Shown piece after piece: positions 1-11,135 of a stretch of 64,000 nt of DNA. The stretch comes from an uncultured Corynebacterium sp. GTDB taxonomy: Bacteria > Actinomycetota > Actinomycetes > Mycobacteriales > Mycobacteriaceae. A program made the position numbers and the translations under genes. The notes beneath the pieces were generated by a model. The model was not told the DNA's origin, made no database searches, and saw nothing but the letters and a program-made list of their open reading frames with translations. Position 1 is the stretch's first letter; every line of letters begins with the position of its first letter. The stretch is taken from assembly GCA_943908385.1 (NCBI GenBank), contig CALTTF010000003.1, forward strand, positions 9,003-73,002, given 5' to 3'.

Positions 1-32
1 TAGCGCTGTCTGTCATAACTCGGATCTAGGGT

Positions 33-926
33 TTAGCCCTTGTACACGCCGCGGTTGAGGGTGTCGCACTTGGCCATGGAGCCCTCGTTGTAGCCGGTGA
101 GGAATGCCTGCTGGCGCTGCTCGGAGGAACCGTGGGTCCAGGCATCCGGGTTGACCTCGCGGCCGGACTGCTCCTGGATGTGGTCGTCGCCGATGGCGCG
201 TGCGGTGTCGATGGCTTCCTTGAGCTGGTCTTCGGTGATGGGCTCGAGAAGCGCGTCATCGCCCTTGTCAGCGCGGGACGCCCAGATGCCGGCGTAGCAG
301 TCGGCCTGGAGCTCGATGGCGACTGCGGCGGAATCCTCACCCGGGTCGTTGTAGTCGCTGAGACCGAGGGTGTCTTCGAGGTTCTGGATGTGGTGGCCCC
401 ACTCGTGTGCGACGACGTACATCTGGGACAGGGAACCGGAGCTGCCGCCGAGTTGCTCGAGCTGGTCGAAGAAGCTGGTGTCCAGGTAGATGTGCTGGTC
501 ACGTGGGCAGTAGAACGGGCCAGTGCTGGAGGAAGCGTTGCCGCAGCCGGTCTGGACGCTGTTCTGGAACAGGCGCAGCCCCGGCTCGCTGTACTCGATG
601 CCGGCCTGCTCGGGCAGGACCGTCGGCCACACGGCGTTCAGCGAGTCAGCCATGGCTGCGGCGCGGCAGTCGGCGTATTCGTTCACGGCGCCTTCGGTGC
701 TGCAGTGCTCGAGGTTGTTCTCGCCCTGCTGGGTCTGCTGGCCGGAGTCGGCCGGGCCGCCGCCCAATCCGCCGCCGCGGCTGAGCAGCAGGTAGAGGAC
801 GAGAAGAACGACTGTGCCCAGACCGCCGCCGCCGAGCATGATCGGCATGCCGCCTCCGCCGCCGCTGGGGCCTCGGCTTGTACTGACTCCGCGCCCGGAG
901 GGCGTCACACCGCTCTTAAACGTCAT
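33..926 (-). CDS. Membrane-anchored neutral zinc metallopeptidase (YpfJ / KPN_02809 family)
   Basis: Predicted 297-residue membrane-bound zinc peptidase of the neutral zinc metallopeptidase family. A short basic, Gly-rich N-terminus is followed by one hydrophobic segment (about residues 33-47, LGTVVLLVLYLLL), which predicts an anchored protein with its catalytic domain outside the membrane. The zinc motif HEWGHH lies near residue 170, with a downstream Glu-rich stretch (AIELQADCYAG) typical of the family's third metal ligand. An alternative ATG lies 12 bases upstream at 938. The start at 926 (MTFKSG) was preferred because family members usually begin MTF. No clear Shine-Dalgarno is visible, so the mRNA may be leaderless. 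It is divergent from aspS. The substrate is unknown. Confidence 0.85.
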   Translation of the reverse strand: MTFKSGVTPSGRGVSTSRGPSGGGGGMPIMLGGGGLGTVVLLVLYLLLSRGGGLGGGPADSGQQTQQGENNLEHCSTEGAVNEYADCRAAAMADSLNAVWPTVLPEQAGIEYSEPGLRLFQNSVQTGCGNASSSTGPFYCPRDQHIYLDTSFFDQLEQLGGSSGSLSQMYVVAHEWGHHIQNLEDTLGLSDYNDPGEDSAAVAIELQADCYAGIWASRADKGDDALLEPITEDQLKEAIDTARAIGDDHIQEQSGREVNPDAWTHGSSEQRQQAFLTGYNEGSMAKCDTLNRGVYKG

Positions 927-1014
927 GGGCCAAATCATGCCACAACTTCCGGGACCTTTCGGCGGTGGGCAGGCGGTGGGGAACGGTCAACGGAGACGAA
1001 CCGGGGCCATTCGG

Positions 1015-1020
1015 TAGAAT
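1015..1020 (+). promoter_or_regulatory. Candidate -10 element of the aspS promoter
   Basis: TAGAAT stands alone in a G+C-rich stretch about 55 bases ahead of the aspS start. No convincing -35 hexamer is visible at the usual distance, which is common for actinobacterial promoters. Confidence 0.4.
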
Positions 1021-1072
1021 CACGTGAGTTGAACAAAAGCTACACGACACGTGGAAGGACGTGGAGTACACC

Positions 1073-2911
1073 GTGCTGCGCACTCACCTTGCAGGGGATC
1101 TCCGTAAAGAAATGGACGGCCAGACCGTCACGCTGACCGGTTGGGTCGGCCGCCGCCGCGACCACGGCGGTGTCATCTTCATCGACCTGCGCGACCGTTC
1201 CGGTTACGCCCAGGTTGTCTTCCGTGAATCCGATGTGGCGGAAGCCGCCCACGATTTGCGCAGCGAGTACTGCGTGAAGGTCACCGGTGTCGTGGAGCCG
1301 CGACCGGAGGGCTCGGCCAACCCGAACCTGGCGTCGGGCGAGATCGAGGTCAACGCCACCGAGCTCGAGGTGCTGTCCACGTCGGCTCCGCTGCCGTTCC
1401 AGGTGGAGGATTTCTCCTCCAGCGAGGTGGGCGAGGAGACCCGCCTGCGCTACCGCTACCTCGACCTGCGCCGCGAGCGCCAGGCGGAGGCGCTGCGCCT
1501 GCGCTCGAAGGCGAACAAGGCTGCCCGCGACGTGCTGAACAAGCACGAGTTCGTGGAGATCGAGACGCCGACGCTGACGCGTTCCACCCCAGAGGGCGCC
1601 CGCGACTTCCTGGTGCCGGCGCGCTTGCGTCCGGGCACGTGGTACGCGCTGCCGCAGTCCCCGCAGCTGTTCAAGCAGCTGCTCATGGTCTCCGGTATGG
1701 AGCGATACTTCCAGATCGCGCGCTGCTACCGCGACGAGGACTTCCGCGCCGACCGTCAGCCGGAGTTCACCCAGCTGGACATCGAGGCTAGCTTCGTCGA
1801 CCAGGACGACATCATCGAGCTCGCCGAGGAGATCCTGGTGGAGCTGTGGAAGCTGATCGGCTACGACATCACCACGCCGATTCCGCGGATGACCTACAAG
1901 GAAGCGATGGAGAAGTATGGCTCGGATAAGCCGGACCTGCGCTTCGACATCCCGCTGGTGGAGTGCACCGAATTCTTCAAGGACACCCCGTTCCGCGTGT
2001 TCCAGAACGAGTACGTCGGCGCCGTGGTCATGGAAGGCGGCGCCTCCCAGCCGCGCCGCCAGCTGGACGCATGGCAGGATTGGGCGAAGCAGCGAGGTGC
2101 CAAGGGCCTGGCGTACATCCTCATCCAGGAGGACGGTGAGCTCACGGGCCCGGTGGCGAAGAACATCACCGACGAGGAGAAGGCGGGCATCGCCGAGCAC
2201 GTCGGTGCGAAGCCGGGCGACTGCATCTTCTTCGCCGCGGGCGACACCAAGTCCTCGCGTGCGCTGCTGGGCGCGGCACGCGGCGAGATCGCGAACAAGC
2301 TCGGCCTGATCAAGGAGGGCGACTGGGCGTTCACGTGGGTCGTCGACGCGCCGCTGTTCGAGCCGGCTGCCGACGCCACCGCGTCCGGCGACGTCGCGCT
2401 CGGCCACTCCCAGTGGACTGCCGTGCACCACGCGTTCACGTCGCCGAAGCCGGAGTACCTGGACACCTTCGACAAGGAGCCGGGCGAGGCGCTCGCGTAC
2501 GCCTACGACATCGTCTGCAACGGCAACGAGATCGGCGGCGGCTCCATCCGTATCCACAACCAGGATGTGCAGAAGCGCGTCTTCGACGTCATGGGCATCA
2601 ACGACGAAGAGGCCCAGGAGAAGTTCGGCTTCCTGCTCGACGCATTCTCCTACGGCGCCCCGCCGCACGGCGGCATCGCGTTCGGCTGGGACCGCATCGT
2701 GTCCCTGTTGGGTGGCTTCGATTCCATCCGCGATGTCATCGCCTTCCCGAAGTCGGGTGGCGGCGTCGATCCGCTTACCGACGCCCCGGGCACCATTCCG
2801 GCAGCCCAGCGCAAGGAGACCGGCGTGGACTTCAAGCCGGAGAAGAAGGACGCGGACGGCACGGCTGAAGCCGGCGAGAAGACCGGCGCCGAGACCGGAG
2901 CCGACAAGTAA
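1073..2911 (+). CDS. aspS: Aspartyl-tRNA synthetase
   Basis: Class II aminoacyl-tRNA synthetase that charges tRNA with aspartate in the cytoplasm. The order is an N-terminal OB-fold anticodon-binding domain (about residues 1-110, with [14 protein letters not shown]), the catalytic domain with motif 2 ([18 protein letters not shown]), a bacterial GAD insertion, and motif 3 ([16 protein letters not shown]). The start chosen is GTG at 1073 (MLRTHLAG), which has GGAG six bases upstream and matches how the family begins. A GTG at 1061 would add four residues. At 612 residues it has the normal bacterial length. The last 30 or so residues are a low-complexity Lys/Glu/Ala tail. Whether it is discriminating or also charges tRNA-Asn cannot be decided here. 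Confidence 0.97.
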   Translation: MLRTHLAGDLRKEMDGQTVTLTGWVGRRRDHGGVIFIDLRDRSGYAQVVFRESDVAEAAHDLRSEYCVKVTGVVEPRPEGSANPNLASGEIEVNATELEVLSTSAPLPFQVEDFSSSEVGEETRLRYRYLDLRRERQAEALRLRSKANKAARDVLNKHEFVEIETPTLTRSTPEGARDFLVPARLRPGTWYALPQSPQLFKQLLMVSGMERYFQIARCYRDEDFRADRQPEFTQLDIEASFVDQDDIIELAEEILVELWKLIGYDITTPIPRMTYKEAMEKYGSDKPDLRFDIPLVECTEFFKDTPFRVFQNEYVGAVVMEGGASQPRRQLDAWQDWAKQRGAKGLAYILIQEDGELTGPVAKNITDEEKAGIAEHVGAKPGDCIFFAAGDTKSSRALLGAARGEIANKLGLIKEGDWAFTWVVDAPLFEPAADATASGDVALGHSQWTAVHHAFTSPKPEYLDTFDKEPGEALAYAYDIVCNGNEIGGGSIRIHNQDVQKRVFDVMGINDEEAQEKFGFLLDAFSYGAPPHGGIAFGWDRIVSLLGGFDSIRDVIAFPKSGGGVDPLTDAPGTIPAAQRKETGVDFKPEKKDADGTAEAGEKTGAETGADK

Positions 2912-2965
2912 AAGGACGAGGCCGGAATGCAGGGTCAATAGCGATCCCGCACCGGCCGACTCACC

Positions 2966-4099
2966 ATGCTGGATAGCCAAGACATCATCGCCACAGCCGA
3001 AGCGGTGTTGAATCACCGCTACGGCGGGCAGCAGCAGCTCACCGAGCCTGAGGAGCTGAGCGGCACCGGTGCCACGACGGTGTTGCGTTTGCGCGTGGCG
3101 AATAATCCGGTGTTCCCGCACCGGTCGGTCGTGGTTAAGTACTCGCCGGAGTCGAACGACGAGGTGGACGACGCGGCGTTCTTGAGGGAAGTGGTGGCGT
3201 ACCAGTTCACGACGTCGTTAAGCGAAGATGTGCGTCCTGGTCCCGTGCTGCTCGGCTACGACATCGAGCGGCGCATCCTGATCTTGTCGGATGCGGGCAA
3301 CGCCGAGACGTTCGCCGATTTGCTCGAGCAGTCCGACGACGAAGCGCGAGTGCGGCTGCTGCGGAATCTGGGCACGTCGCTGGGCAAGATGCACGCGGGC
3401 ACGGCGGGTGCGGAGACGAGCTTCAATATCCTGCTGGCGCGCATGGTGCGCTCGATCGAGGGCGCGCGGGAGATCCAGATCCAGCGTGAAGGGATGCTGG
3501 AAAACCGTATCCAGGAAGGCCTGGACATCGTGCGCGAGATGGGGGTCGCGGTTCCCGCGGATGTCGCGGCTGTTGCGGACACAGTCCAGGTGCGCATGCT
3601 GCACGGCGGGTCGCGCGCGTTCACGCCCTTCGACCTGTCGCCGGACAACATCATTTTCGCCGAGCGCGCCCAGTTCCTCGATTACGAGTGGGCGGGCTTC
3701 CGCGATGTCATTGCGGATATCGCCGGGGTGATCGCGGGATTCCCGCAGTACATTTCGGCTCGTCCCATCAGCGAGGACGAGACGAAGATCTTCGTCGACG
3801 CGTGGGTGGCGGAGGTCGGCGGCGTGTGGCCGTCGATGCTCAACCACGACACCCTCCAGGCGCGGATCACCGCGGCGCTGGTCGGCTGGGCTTTCTTCAG
3901 TGCGTCGCTGCTCGAATACACCCGCGTTGCCGACGACGGCGTGACCGAGTCCGCGGAAGAAGAGGCGGAGGCACGGTTGATCCGCCGCGATGTCGCCGGC
4001 ACGTTCGACGCCCTGGCCCGCTACGCGCAGACCGGCACAGAACCGGCGTACGCCGTGGTGGCGAATTTCGCGCGCGAGGTCTCGGAGCGGCTGGCATGA
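2966..4099 (+). CDS. APH-fold (aminoglycoside phosphotransferase-like) putative kinase
   Basis: A 377-residue protein that looks like the phosphotransferase/choline-kinase fold. [13 protein letters not shown] near residue 223 corresponds to the catalytic-loop Asp...Asn pattern, and FLDYEWAG about 15 residues later corresponds to the metal-binding Asp. The usual His before the catalytic Asp (HGDLHPGN) is replaced by Pro-Phe, so it is a divergent member. No signal peptide or membrane segment is seen. The ATG at 2966 has no obvious Shine-Dalgarno. Its 3' end overlaps the rarA start in ATGA, so the two are translationally coupled. Its substrate is unknown, and resistance should not be inferred. 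Confidence 0.7.
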   Translation: MLDSQDIIATAEAVLNHRYGGQQQLTEPEELSGTGATTVLRLRVANNPVFPHRSVVVKYSPESNDEVDDAAFLREVVAYQFTTSLSEDVRPGPVLLGYDIERRILILSDAGNAETFADLLEQSDDEARVRLLRNLGTSLGKMHAGTAGAETSFNILLARMVRSIEGAREIQIQREGMLENRIQEGLDIVREMGVAVPADVAAVADTVQVRMLHGGSRAFTPFDLSPDNIIFAERAQFLDYEWAGFRDVIADIAGVIAGFPQYISARPISEDETKIFVDAWVAEVGGVWPSMLNHDTLQARITAALVGWAFFSASLLEYTRVADDGVTESAEEEAEARLIRRDVAGTFDALARYAQTGTEPAYAVVANFAREVSERLA

Positions 4100-5502
4100 C
4101 GCAAGGCGGCTTGTTCTCGGATCCCGGCGGAGGAGCATCTCAGCCTGGGCCGGGCGCCAGCGCGGCGAGCCGTGGCACCGCGTTCTTCGACGCAGGTTCG
4201 GCTGCGCCCCTCGCGGCGCGGATGCGGCCGCGCACGCTCGACGAGCTCGTGGGCCAGGAGCACCTGCTCGGTCCCGGGCGCCCGCTGCGCCGGCTCGTGG
4301 AGGGATCCGGCGAAGCGTCGGTGATTCTCTACGGCCCGCCGGGCACAGGCAAGACGACGATCGCATCGCTCATCGCGGGGGCGATGGGCCAGAATTTCGT
4401 GGGGCTCTCGGCGCTGTCGTCGGGCGTGAAACAGGTCCGCGAAGTCCTCGAGGACGCGAAACAGGACCTCGTGCGCGGGCAGCGCACGGTCTTGTTCATC
4501 GACGAGGTGCACCGCTTCTCCAAGACACAGCAGGACGCGCTGCTCGCGGCCGTGGAGAACCGCACGGTCCTGCTCGTTGCGGCCACCACGGAGAATCCGT
4601 CGTTCAGCGTGGTCGCGCCGCTGCTGTCGCGCTCACTGCTGCTCAAACTCGAATCGCTCGACGACGACGGCATCCGCACCGTCATCGACCGCGCCGTCGC
4701 CGACAAGCGAGGGCTCAACGGGACAGTGACGCTTGACGACGACGCACGCGAGCAGCTCGTCCTGCTCGCAGGCGGCGATGCGCGCCGCGCGTTGACCTAC
4801 CTCGAGGCTGCGGCAGAAGGCGCGGCGCACGAACAGGCTGACGCCGAAGAGGGCGAGAAAGGCAAGAACGCGATCACCCTCGAGGTCGTGCGAAACAGCG
4901 TCGACCGGGCGGTGGTGCGCTACGACCGCGACGGCGACCAGCACTACGACATCACCTCCGCGTTCATCAAGTCCATCCGCGGCTCCGATGTCGACGCCGC
5001 GCTGCATTACCTCGCGCTCATGATTGAGGCGGGGGAGGACCCGCGCTTCATCGCCCGCCGCCTGGTCATCCACGCCTCCGAGGACATCGGGATGGCGGAC
5101 CCGACAGCAATGCAGATCGCCAACGCCGCAGCGAATGCCGTGCAGTTCATCGGCATGCCGGAAGGCCGCCTGCCGCTCGCACAAGCGACCATCCACTTAG
5201 CCACCGCGCCCAAGTCGCCGTCGGTGATCAAAGCGATCGACGCAGCGCTTGCCGACGTCCGCGCCGGCCGCACCGGCGCGGTCCCGCCGCACCTGCGAGA
5301 CGGGCACTACGAAGGGGCAAAGAAGATCGGCCACGCCGTCGGCTACCTCTACCCGCACGACGATCCCCGGGGCGTGGTGGAGCAGCGCTACATACCCGAA
5401 GGACTCGACGACGCCCGCTACTACCAGCCCACCGACCACGGGGCGGAAAAGCGGATCCAGTCGTATGCGGAGCGGCTGAGGGAAATGGTGCGGGGAGATT
5501 AG
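4096..5502 (+). CDS. rarA: Replication-associated recombination protein A (MgsA/RarA AAA+ ATPase)
   Basis: Cytoplasmic AAA+ ATPase of the RarA/MgsA/WRNIP1 family, which acts at stalled replication forks. Visible are Walker [10 protein letters not shown] (about residue 80), Walker [19 protein letters not shown], sensor 1 AATTENPSF and the C-terminal tetramerisation domain with [13 protein letters not shown] and RHASEDIG-like segments. The first 35 residues are a Gly/Ser-rich lead-in. The start is the ATG overlapping the upstream stop codon. At 468 residues it is normal length. A long open frame starting 400 bases earlier in this frame lies over the kinase gene and is not coding. Confidence 0.93.
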   Translation: MTQGGLFSDPGGGASQPGPGASAASRGTAFFDAGSAAPLAARMRPRTLDELVGQEHLLGPGRPLRRLVEGSGEASVILYGPPGTGKTTIASLIAGAMGQNFVGLSALSSGVKQVREVLEDAKQDLVRGQRTVLFIDEVHRFSKTQQDALLAAVENRTVLLVAATTENPSFSVVAPLLSRSLLLKLESLDDDGIRTVIDRAVADKRGLNGTVTLDDDAREQLVLLAGGDARRALTYLEAAAEGAAHEQADAEEGEKGKNAITLEVVRNSVDRAVVRYDRDGDQHYDITSAFIKSIRGSDVDAALHYLALMIEAGEDPRFIARRLVIHASEDIGMADPTAMQIANAAANAVQFIGMPEGRLPLAQATIHLATAPKSPSVIKAIDAALADVRAGRTGAVPPHLRDGHYEGAKKIGHAVGYLYPHDDPRGVVEQRYIPEGLDDARYYQPTDHGAEKRIQSYAERLREMVRGD

Positions 5503-5503
5503 G

Positions 5504-5514
5504 CGTCGATAAGC
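5504..5514 (+). repeat. CGTCGATAAGC signature word, copy 1 (intergenic)
   Basis: Forward copy, one base after the rarA stop codon and about 100 bases before alaS. Confidence 0.8.
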
Positions 5515-5557
5515 GTTCTGCCCGTGAGCTGGTGACCGTGAGGTCGCTCGGCGCGGG

Positions 5558-5563
5558 TAAGGT
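5558..5563 (+). promoter_or_regulatory. Candidate -10 element of the alaS promoter
   Basis: TAAGGT lies 55 bases before the alaS start in the 115-base gap after rarA. It is the only good -10-like hexamer in the gap, and no -35 match is clear. Confidence 0.35.
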
Positions 5564-5617
5564 GTAACGACGAGAAACGCACTGTCAATGCTTCACTAAC
5601 GCTTTAAGGATTCATCT

Positions 5618-8290
5618 GTGCAGACCCATGAGATCCGCGACCGGTTCACCTCGCACTTCGTCGACGCTGGCCACCAGCCCGTGCCCAGCGCTTCGCTGAT
5701 TCTCGACGACCCGACCCTGCTGTTCGTCAACGCGGGCATGGTTCCGTTCAAGCCGTATTTCCTGGGGCAGCAGAACCCGCCGTTCGAGAACGGCAAGGCC
5801 ACCTCGATCCAGAAATGCGTGCGCACCCTGGACATCGAGGAAGTGGGTATCACCACCCGCCACAACACGTTCTTCCAGATGGCGGGCAACTTCTCCTTCG
5901 GCCAGTACTTCAAGGAAGGCGCGATCACGCTCGCGTGGGAGCTGCTGACCAAGTCCCAGGCCGACGGCGGCTTCGGGCTCGACCCGGAGCGTCTCTGGGT
6001 GACTGTGTACACGGACGACGACGAGGCCGCAGAAATCTGGCGCGACAAGGTCGGCGTCGCCGCTGACCGCATCCAGCGCATGGGCATGGAGGACAATTTC
6101 TGGTCCATGGGCATTCCCGGACCGTGCGGCCCGTGCTCCGAGATCTACTACGACCGCGGCCCGGAATACGGCGCCGACGGCGGCCCGGTCGCCGACGACA
6201 ACCGGTACATGGAGATCTGGAACCTCGTGTTCATGGAGTCCATCCGCGGCGAGGGCGACAAGAAGGGTAATTTCGACATCGTCGGCGAACTGCCCAAGAA
6301 GAACATCGATACGGGCTTGGGCATCGAGCGTCTCGCGTGCCTGCTGCAGGGTGTGGACAACGTCTACGAGACCGACCTGCTCGCGCCCGTCATCGCGGCT
6401 GCCGAAGAGCTGACCGGCACGAAGTACGGTGCCGGCAAGCAGGAGGATGATGTCCGCTTCCGCGTCATCGCCGACCACTCCCGCACCGCGATGATGATCA
6501 TTCTCGACGGCGTGACCCCGTCGAACGAGGGCCGCGGCTACATCCTGCGCCGCCTAATGCGCCGCATCGTGCGCTCCGCGCGCCTGCTGGGCGCGACCGG
6601 CAACACGCTGGAGACCTTCATGAACACCATCATGGACACGATGACGCCGTCCTTCCCGGAGATCGCGGACAACCGCGAGCGCATCCTGCGCGTCTCGCTT
6701 GCCGAGGAGAAGGCCTTCCTGAAGACGCTCGAGTCCGGCACGACGCGTTTCGACGAGACCGCCACGGCGCTTAAGTCCGCCGGCCAGAAGACTGTTCCGG
6801 GCGAGAAGGCTTTCGAGCTGCACGACACCTACGGCTTCCCGATCGACCTGACCCTGGAGATGGCGGCCGAGGCGGGCCTGGACGTGGACATGGACGCGTT
6901 CCACGCCGCGATGGACGAGCAGAAGCAGCGCGCCAAGGCCGACAACAAGGCCAAGAAGCACGGCAACGTCGACGAATCCCTCTACCGCGAGTGGATCGAC
7001 GGGCACCCGACCGAATTCGTCGGCTTCACGGAGCTGGAGCACGAGGGCACGGTCCTGGGCCTGGTCCGCGGCGGCGAGAAGGTCGCCGAGGCCGCCCAGG
7101 GCGACGAGGTCGAGGTCATTCTCGATGTCACCCCGATGTACGCCGAGGGCGGCGGACAGCTCGCCGACCGCGGCCGCATCGTCGTCGGCGACACGATCCT
7201 CGATGTCCACGACGTGCAGAAGGTGGGCAACAAGAAGCTGTGGGTGCACAAGGCGACCGTGGCCAACGGCGGCCTCGACGTCGGCCAGACGGTCCGTGCT
7301 GAGGTCGACCCGACGTGGCGCCACGGCGCCCGCCAGGCGCACACCGCGACCCACCTGATCCACGCGGCGCTGCGCGAGGTGCTCGGCCCGACAGCCGTCC
7401 AGGCTGGATCGATGAATAAGCCGGGCTACCTGCGCTTCGACTTCAACTACACCGACCAGTTGAGCCCGGCTCAGCTGGAGGAGATCGCCACGATCACCAA
7501 CCAGGCGGTCGACGCGGACTTCGCGGTCAACACCTTCCAGACCTCCCTGGATGAGGCGAAGGCGATGGGCGCGATGGCGCTGTTCGGCGAGAACTACGGT
7601 GATCAGGTCCGCGTCGTGGAGATCGGCGGGCCGTTCTCCATCGAGCTGTGCGGCGGCACGCACGTCGACCACTCCTCCCAGATCGGCCCGGTGGCCGTGC
7701 TGGGCGAGTCCTCCGTCGGCTCCGGCGCGCGCCGCATCGAGGCGTACTCGGGCATGGACTCCTTCGCGTACTTCTCCAAGGAAGCCGCGATCGCGAACCT
7801 GCTCGCGGGCGAGATGAAGACCCCGTCCGAGGATCTGCCCGAGCGCATCGCCCAGCTCACTGAGCGCCTGCGTGCCGCGGAGAAGGAAATCGAGAATCTG
7901 CGCAAGAAGGAGCTGGCCAAGAAGACCGGCGAGCTGGTGAACCAGGCCGAAGAGGTCGGGACATTCCGCTACCTCGCGGTCAAGCTCCCCGACGGCACCA
8001 CCGGCGGCGACATGCGCACCATCGCCACGGACCTGCGCGGACGCTTCGGCGACTCCGCGGCCGTGATCGTGCTGGCGGCTGGCGACGGCGGCAAGGTTCC
8101 GTTCGCGGTCGCCGCGACCAAGGCGGCTGTCGACGAAGGCGTCAAGGCCGGCGAATTCGTGGGCCTGTTCGGCCAGCACGTCGGCGGCAAGGGCGGCGGC
8201 AAGCCGGACCTGGCGCAGGGCTCCGGTTCGGACGCCGCGGGCATCGAGGCGGGCTTCGCTGCCCTTCGGGACCGTATCGAGCAGATATAG
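5618..8290 (+). CDS. alaS: Alanyl-tRNA synthetase
   Basis: Charges tRNA-Ala in the cytoplasm and proofreads Ser/Gly misacylation. The 890-residue protein has the class II catalytic core ([32 protein letters not shown]) in the first 450 residues. The editing domain follows, with [11 protein letters not shown] (HxxxH) and [10 protein letters not shown] carrying the zinc ligands near residues 575 and 680. A coiled coil and the C-Ala domain rich in Gly ([14 protein letters not shown]) end the protein. The GTG start at 5618 gives [10 protein letters not shown], the usual family N-terminus. It is followed by ruvX and mltG, a standard actinobacterial neighbourhood. Confidence 0.97.
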   Translation: MQTHEIRDRFTSHFVDAGHQPVPSASLILDDPTLLFVNAGMVPFKPYFLGQQNPPFENGKATSIQKCVRTLDIEEVGITTRHNTFFQMAGNFSFGQYFKEGAITLAWELLTKSQADGGFGLDPERLWVTVYTDDDEAAEIWRDKVGVAADRIQRMGMEDNFWSMGIPGPCGPCSEIYYDRGPEYGADGGPVADDNRYMEIWNLVFMESIRGEGDKKGNFDIVGELPKKNIDTGLGIERLACLLQGVDNVYETDLLAPVIAAAEELTGTKYGAGKQEDDVRFRVIADHSRTAMMIILDGVTPSNEGRGYILRRLMRRIVRSARLLGATGNTLETFMNTIMDTMTPSFPEIADNRERILRVSLAEEKAFLKTLESGTTRFDETATALKSAGQKTVPGEKAFELHDTYGFPIDLTLEMAAEAGLDVDMDAFHAAMDEQKQRAKADNKAKKHGNVDESLYREWIDGHPTEFVGFTELEHEGTVLGLVRGGEKVAEAAQGDEVEVILDVTPMYAEGGGQLADRGRIVVGDTILDVHDVQKVGNKKLWVHKATVANGGLDVGQTVRAEVDPTWRHGARQAHTATHLIHAALREVLGPTAVQAGSMNKPGYLRFDFNYTDQLSPAQLEEIATITNQAVDADFAVNTFQTSLDEAKAMGAMALFGENYGDQVRVVEIGGPFSIELCGGTHVDHSSQIGPVAVLGESSVGSGARRIEAYSGMDSFAYFSKEAAIANLLAGEMKTPSEDLPERIAQLTERLRAAEKEIENLRKKELAKKTGELVNQAEEVGTFRYLAVKLPDGTTGGDMRTIATDLRGRFGDSAAVIVLAAGDGGKVPFAVAATKAAVDEGVKAGEFVGLFGQHVGGKGGGKPDLAQGSGSDAAGIEAGFAALRDRIEQI

Positions 8291-8416
8291 GATAGGGTTC
8301 AGGAAGGTCACGAATTGATTACGTGACACGCCCAGTCCGTGGTCCACGGGCGTGCCAAGTGGCACTACCGTGGAAACGACGGCACTTCCAGCATGAGAAA
8401 AGGTACCCAACCCACG

Positions 8417-8971
8417 ATGAAAGTCCATCCGGATACGCCCGGGGTCGACGACCCGGGAAACGGCCGCCGCATCGGTCTCGATGTGGGCACCGTCCGGATC
8501 GGTGTCGCTTCCTCCGACCGCGACGCGCGTCTCGCCACTCCGGTGGAGACGGTCAAGCGCGTCACCGGCTTCAAGGACCGCGACGGGGCGGATATCGAGC
8601 GTCTGCTGGAGATCATTGACGAATACGACGCCGTTGAAGTCGTCGTGGGGCTTCCGCGCGATTTGCAAGGAAATGGGTCGTCCAGCGTGAAGCACGCCAA
8701 GGAAATCGGGTTCCGGATCACCCGCCGCAGCGATGTTCCGGTCCGGTACGCCGACGAGCGTCTCACTACTGTGGAGGCCACGCACGCGTTGCGGGCTTCC
8801 GGCGTGAGTGAGAAGGCTGGACGCTCTGTCATTGACCAGGCCGCGGCAGTGGCCATCCTCCAGTCCTGGCTGGACGGACGTAACAACTACCGCGACATGG
8901 GCGCGCCGGAGCAGGCCACCACACCTGCCGACACCGGTGCGGGCACGTCGCCAGAACCCAAGGAGACCTGA
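8417..8971 (+). CDS. ruvX: Putative pre-16S rRNA nuclease / Holliday-junction resolvase-like (YqgF)
   Basis: A 184-residue RNase H-fold protein of the YqgF/RuvX family, which matures the 16S rRNA 5' end in bacteria where it has been tested. Key features are [15 protein letters not shown] (first catalytic Asp near residue 24), the central [13 protein letters not shown] loop, DERLTTVEA and the C-terminal [14 protein letters not shown]. The start at 8417 ([14 protein letters not shown]) follows family usage. An in-frame ATG at 8393 would add eight residues, and neither has a strong Shine-Dalgarno. It ends with a Pro/Thr-rich tail and is followed two bases later by mltG. Confidence 0.9.
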   Translation: MKVHPDTPGVDDPGNGRRIGLDVGTVRIGVASSDRDARLATPVETVKRVTGFKDRDGADIERLLEIIDEYDAVEVVVGLPRDLQGNGSSSVKHAKEIGFRITRRSDVPVRYADERLTTVEATHALRASGVSEKAGRSVIDQAAAVAILQSWLDGRNNYRDMGAPEQATTPADTGAGTSPEPKET

Positions 8972-8973
8972 AC

Positions 8974-10128
8974 GTGAGCTCGGCAACTACGTCTCGAGGG
9001 CGCACCCGCGGCGTCGCGGTGTTGGTCGCGTCGATCCTGCTGATCATCGGCGCTGTCGTCTATATCGCTTTCGCCCGCTCGAACTCTTCCGGCGGCGACT
9101 TCAAGGGCGCCGGCAACGGCGTCGAGCAAGTCATCGAGATCCCCGAAGGAGCGTCCCTCACTTCGATGGGTCCGGCGTTGACGGAGCAGGGCATCGTCCG
9201 CTCCGACAAGGCTTTCCAGAACGCAGCGATGACGAACCCGGACGCGGACAACATCCAGCCGGGCTTCTACCGCCTGCAGGAAAAGATGAGCGCCGAGGAA
9301 GCAGTTGCGGCGCTGCTCGATCCCGCCAACAAGATCGACATGCTGAAGATCCCGGGCGGCTCCACGCTGATGGACGTCAAGGTCGTCGGCGGCGACACCC
9401 GCTTCGGCATCTACAGCAATATCTCGAGCGTTTCGTGCGGCTCCGACGGCGAGAATAAAGACTGCGTCAAGGTCGAGGAGCTCCACGACGTCGCGGCGAA
9501 TACCGATCCCGCGAGCCTCGGCGTGCCGGAGTGGGCGCTCGAGCGGGTCAACGAGCACAAGGGTGATCCGAAGCGACTCGAAGGCCTGATCGCCCCGGGC
9601 GAGTACATCGTCGACCCGAGCGCTGACGCGCAGACGATCCTGACCGACCTCATCACACGGTCGGCGGACAAATACAACAGCACCGATATCGTCGGCCGTG
9701 CACAGGCGGTGGGCTTGAGCCCGTACGATCTGCTCACCGCCGCCTCCCTGGTCGAGCGCGAAGCCCCGGAAGGCGAGTTCGACAAGGTCGCCCGCGTGAT
9801 CCTCAACCGCCTCAAGGAGCCGATGCGCCTCGAGTTCGATTCCACGGTCAACTACGGTCTTGAGTCGGTCGAGCTGGCCACCGGCGACTCCGACCGCGAG
9901 AAGGTCACGCCGTGGAACACCTACGCGATGGACGGACTGCCGAAGACTCCGATCGCATCCCCGTCCGAGGAAGCCATCCAGGCGATGGAGCACCCGGCGG
10001 AAGGCGAATGGCTGTTCTTCGTCACCGTCGACGACCAGGGCACCACGGTGTTCAGCAACACTTTCGAGGAGCACCAGGCCAACGTCCAGCGCGCCTACGA
10101 TTCCGGCATCCTCGACTCCCAGCGCTAA
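8974..10128 (+). CDS. mltG: Endolytic murein transglycosylase MltG
   Basis: Inner-membrane enzyme that cuts nascent peptidoglycan strands and so ends glycan synthesis. The 384-residue protein has a cytoplasmic basic stub, one transmembrane helix (about residues 14-34, VAVLVASILLIIGAVVYIAFA), a LysM-like region and the YceG domain. The catalytic Glu is in LVEREAPEGEFDKVARVI. The GTG start is two bases after the ruvX stop, with GGAG just upstream inside ruvX, so the two are co-transcribed. Length is typical for Corynebacterium. Confidence 0.93.
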   Translation: MSSATTSRGRTRGVAVLVASILLIIGAVVYIAFARSNSSGGDFKGAGNGVEQVIEIPEGASLTSMGPALTEQGIVRSDKAFQNAAMTNPDADNIQPGFYRLQEKMSAEEAVAALLDPANKIDMLKIPGGSTLMDVKVVGGDTRFGIYSNISSVSCGSDGENKDCVKVEELHDVAANTDPASLGVPEWALERVNEHKGDPKRLEGLIAPGEYIVDPSADAQTILTDLITRSADKYNSTDIVGRAQAVGLSPYDLLTAASLVEREAPEGEFDKVARVILNRLKEPMRLEFDSTVNYGLESVELATGDSDREKVTPWNTYAMDGLPKTPIASPSEEAIQAMEHPAEGEWLFFVTVDDQGTTVFSNTFEEHQANVQRAYDSGILDSQR

Positions 10129-10160
10129 GCCCCCGCACACTGCGGTAGAAACAGGAGCAC

Positions 10161-11039
10161 ATGAGCACAGCGATCCCCTCCGGCGGCGGCAAAGCGGCCG
10201 TCCTCGGAAGCCCGGTCGAGCACTCCTTGTCGCCGGTCCTGCACAGCGCCGGCTACGAAGCAGCCGGGCTCGAGGGCTGGACCTACGAGCGCATCGAGTG
10301 CGATGCGGACCAGCTCCCCGGGATCGTCGGCGGCGCGGGGGAGGAGTACCGCGGGTTCTCGGTGACCATGCCGGGCAAATTCGCCGCGCTCGAATTCGCC
10401 GACCACGTCTCTGAGCGGGCGCAGGCGATCGGTTCCGCGAACACTCTCGTCCGCGTGGACGGCGGATGGCACGCGGACAACACCGACTGCGAGGGAATCG
10501 CGGGGGCGCTGGACGAGCTCGTCGGCAAGCGGACAGCGATCGGCCATGCGCTCGTGATCGGCGGCGGCGGAACCGCGCGTCCGGCGTTGTGGTCGCTGGC
10601 GGAGCGCGGCGCGGAGAAGGTCACCGTGCTCAACCGTTCCGACCGTTCGGCGGAATTGCTCCCACTGCTCGGCGGAGTGGAGACCGACTTCGTCGATTTC
10701 GAGCGCGACCTCGAACCGCTGGCGATGAGCGTTGATCTCATCATTTCAACGGTGCCTTCAGCCGCGCTTGAGGGACGTGAGAAGGAACTGGGGCACGCCC
10801 CGCTTCTCGACGTCATTTACAACCCCTGGCCGACTCCGCTGGCGACCCGGGCGGCCTCGAACGGACATCTGACCGTCGGTGGCCTGGTGATGCTGGCTTG
10901 CCAGTCCTACTCCCAGTTCGAGCAGTTCACCGGTGTGGCCGCCCCGCGCGAGGACATGCGCGAGGCTCTCTTCCGCCACGTCGGCTGGGTCGCGCCCACC
11001 GGTGTCACGCGCAAGAACCGCTCGAGCGAGCAGCGCTAA
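10161..11039 (+). CDS. aroE: Shikimate dehydrogenase family protein
   Basis: NADP-dependent reduction of 3-dehydroshikimate to shikimate, step 4 of the chorismate pathway. The 292-residue protein shows the substrate-binding SPVEHSLSPVLH (residues 14-25), the catalytic Lys in SVTMPGKFAAL, NTDCEGI, and the Gly-rich nucleotide loop VIGGGGTARPAL. The start has AGGAG seven bases upstream. Related actinobacteria often carry several AroE paralogues, so a quinate/shikimate-type role cannot be excluded. Location beside aroC-aroK-aroB supports the biosynthetic role. Confidence 0.9.
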   Translation: MSTAIPSGGGKAAVLGSPVEHSLSPVLHSAGYEAAGLEGWTYERIECDADQLPGIVGGAGEEYRGFSVTMPGKFAALEFADHVSERAQAIGSANTLVRVDGGWHADNTDCEGIAGALDELVGKRTAIGHALVIGGGGTARPALWSLAERGAEKVTVLNRSDRSAELLPLLGGVETDFVDFERDLEPLAMSVDLIISTVPSAALEGREKELGHAPLLDVIYNPWPTPLATRAASNGHLTVGGLVMLACQSYSQFEQFTGVAAPREDMREALFRHVGWVAPTGVTRKNRSSEQR

Positions 11040-11135
11040 ATCTTCGATTTCTGCATCCGCCCGCACTGAGCATTGCTCACTACAGTGCGCATTCAACGGG
11101 CGCGAAAATGATGGCGCTGTCATACCGTGATCGGC

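Noticed and set aside
1040..3121. Long antisense open frame over aspS, and similar long antisense frames at 6554-8986 and 30020-32287
   Set aside because: They mirror well-supported genes (aspS, alaS, carB), and G+C-rich DNA opens such shadow frames. Their translations are low complexity or Arg-rich with no family features.
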